This document shows, in pieces, positions 13,486-13,889 of a DNA stretch of 13,889 nucleotides. The stretch is from contig PWVU01000111.1 in NCBI GenBank assembly GCA_003561715.1, forward strand, positions 1 to 13,889, in the 5' to 3' direction. The number at the start of each line of letters is the position of its first letter. Position 1 is the first letter of the stretch. The notes below the pieces were generated by a model that was not told the DNA's origin, ran no database searches, and worked only from the letters and a program-made list of their open reading frames with translations. The position numbers and the translations under genes are program-made. The DNA is from Candidatus Kaiserbacteria bacterium (GTDB taxonomy: Bacteria > Patescibacteriota > Minisyncoccia > Phycocordibacterales > UBA12088).

Positions 13486-13494
13486 ACTATAGCA
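13486..13494 (-). promoter_or_regulatory. Extended -10 promoter of ung (leaderless)
   Basis: TGC-TATAGT on the minus strand (hexamer 13491-13486) lies 6 nt before the ATG at 13479. No clear -35 is visible. It predicts transcription starting on the ATG. Confidence 0.6.
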
Positions 13495-13515
13495 GAAAAC
13501 GGTTGGGCTCGATTC

Positions 13516-13597
13516 GGGATGTGGAGATCTGAGGAGAGGAAGAGGTGAGAGTCAGGGGGTTTAGTAGTAGATGGAGGATTGAGGGAAGTCGAGAGGT
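13516..13597. other. Purine-rich tract in the spacer upstream of ung
   Basis: Over about 80 nt the + strand is mostly G and A, with runs such as GAGGAGAGGAAGAGGTGAGAG, broken only by short T-containing triplets. The minus (ung) strand is correspondingly pyrimidine-rich. No reading frame, hairpin or repeat unit was recognised. The remainder of the 13495-13686 spacer shows nothing else. Confidence 0.5.
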
Positions 13598-13686
13598 CTG
13601 TCTACCAATACAGTGTGATAACATTTGACATTCATGCTGTTTCTTCTTGGAAACGAGCAACAAGGGGGCGGTCTGTGCTTGGTCGC

Positions 13687-13889
13687 TTACGCATCAAACG
13701 CACAATTCGGTGCGATGGGTTGCCCGCCGCCGGCGGGGTACGTTGGTCTACCGATGTTGCCGGAGTGTCGCCCTTCAGACACATTGACTCGTGCAGTAGC
13801 TCCTTCTACAGAATTAGTGACCAGGCGCAGATTTTGCCATAGGTGATTCCGTATATCGGTGGTCACTGCGGCTCCGGCAGAAAAGGGTC
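13687..13889 (-). CDS. C-terminal fragment of an unrecognised protein
   Basis: An open frame enters from the right edge on the minus strand (first full codon at 13887) and runs 66 residues to a TAA at 13689-13687. The visible part is protein-like: a segment containing TTDIRNHLWQNLRLVTNSVE is followed by TARVNVSEGRHSGNIGRPTY. The chain then ends in a Gly/Pro-rich tail with one Cys (PAGGGQPIAPNCAFDA). There is no membrane anchor or sorting signal at the end. I cannot assign a family; a secreted or surface protein is only a guess. It points the same way as ung but lies 190 nt upstream of it, so it is a separate unit. Confidence 0.6.
   Translation of the reverse strand, partial: PFSAGAAVTTDIRNHLWQNLRLVTNSVEGATARVNVSEGRHSGNIGRPTYPAGGGQPIAPNCAFDA

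Noticed and set aside
13579..13846. Two overlapping + strand frames at the right edge
   Set aside because: They overlap the more protein-like minus-strand frame ending at 13687 and have unlikely compositions.

Overview
The window looks like a chromosomal segment of a Candidate Phyla Radiation (Patescibacteria, Parcubacteria-like) bacterium. This is an inference from the divergent mur genes, the DUF2207-type membrane protein ending in a glycine run, the compact layout, the tRNA genes without encoded CCA and the many start codons without a Shine-Dalgarno site. No taxonomic marker in the window settles it.

Layout, left to right. Positions 1-120 are the right end of an ISL3-family insertion sequence (transposase C-terminus plus terminal repeat). 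A leftward cell-wall operon follows, murD - Nudix-like gene - murC (3351 to 213), with ATGA overlaps at both junctions. Upstream of it lie a leftward DUF2207 membrane protein (5151-3412) and an AT-rich leftward gene of unknown function with a HEPN-like R-x5-H motif (5880-5203). Positions 5947-6324 hold no gene. They hold palindromes and alternating direct and inverted copies of the 3' end of the tRNA-Leu(CAG) gene that closes the region (6407-6324). Rightward genes then follow: a secreted S9-type peptidase, a VTT-domain membrane protein and a 550-residue protein with a C-terminal membrane anchor, ending at two adjacent perfect palindromes. Leftward tRNA-Ile(GAT) sits just upstream of a frameshifted DUF4406/deoxyribosyltransferase-like gene. 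Divergent from it is a small HD-domain protein of the ppGpp-hydrolase (RelA/SpoT) type. A 49-residue two-helix membrane protein, uracil-DNA glycosylase (ung) and the C-terminus of an unrecognised protein follow, all leftward.

Themes. (1) Four genes (murD, the DUF2207 gene, the HD gene and ung) have a -10 hexamer exactly 6 nt before the start codon, which predicts leaderless transcripts and corrects two start sites. (2) The window is unusually rich in perfect palindromes, including a 30-nt one inside murC, a 25-nt one inside an apparent in-frame insertion in ung, and a 38-nt one after the 550-residue gene. (3) The tRNA-Leu 3'-end copies beside an AT-rich gene suggest an integration hot spot or a tRNA-derived palindromic repeat. 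No complete, clearly new multigene system is visible. The strongest candidates for novelty are the tRNA-derived repeat cluster, the palindromic insertion in ung and the HEPN-like gene.
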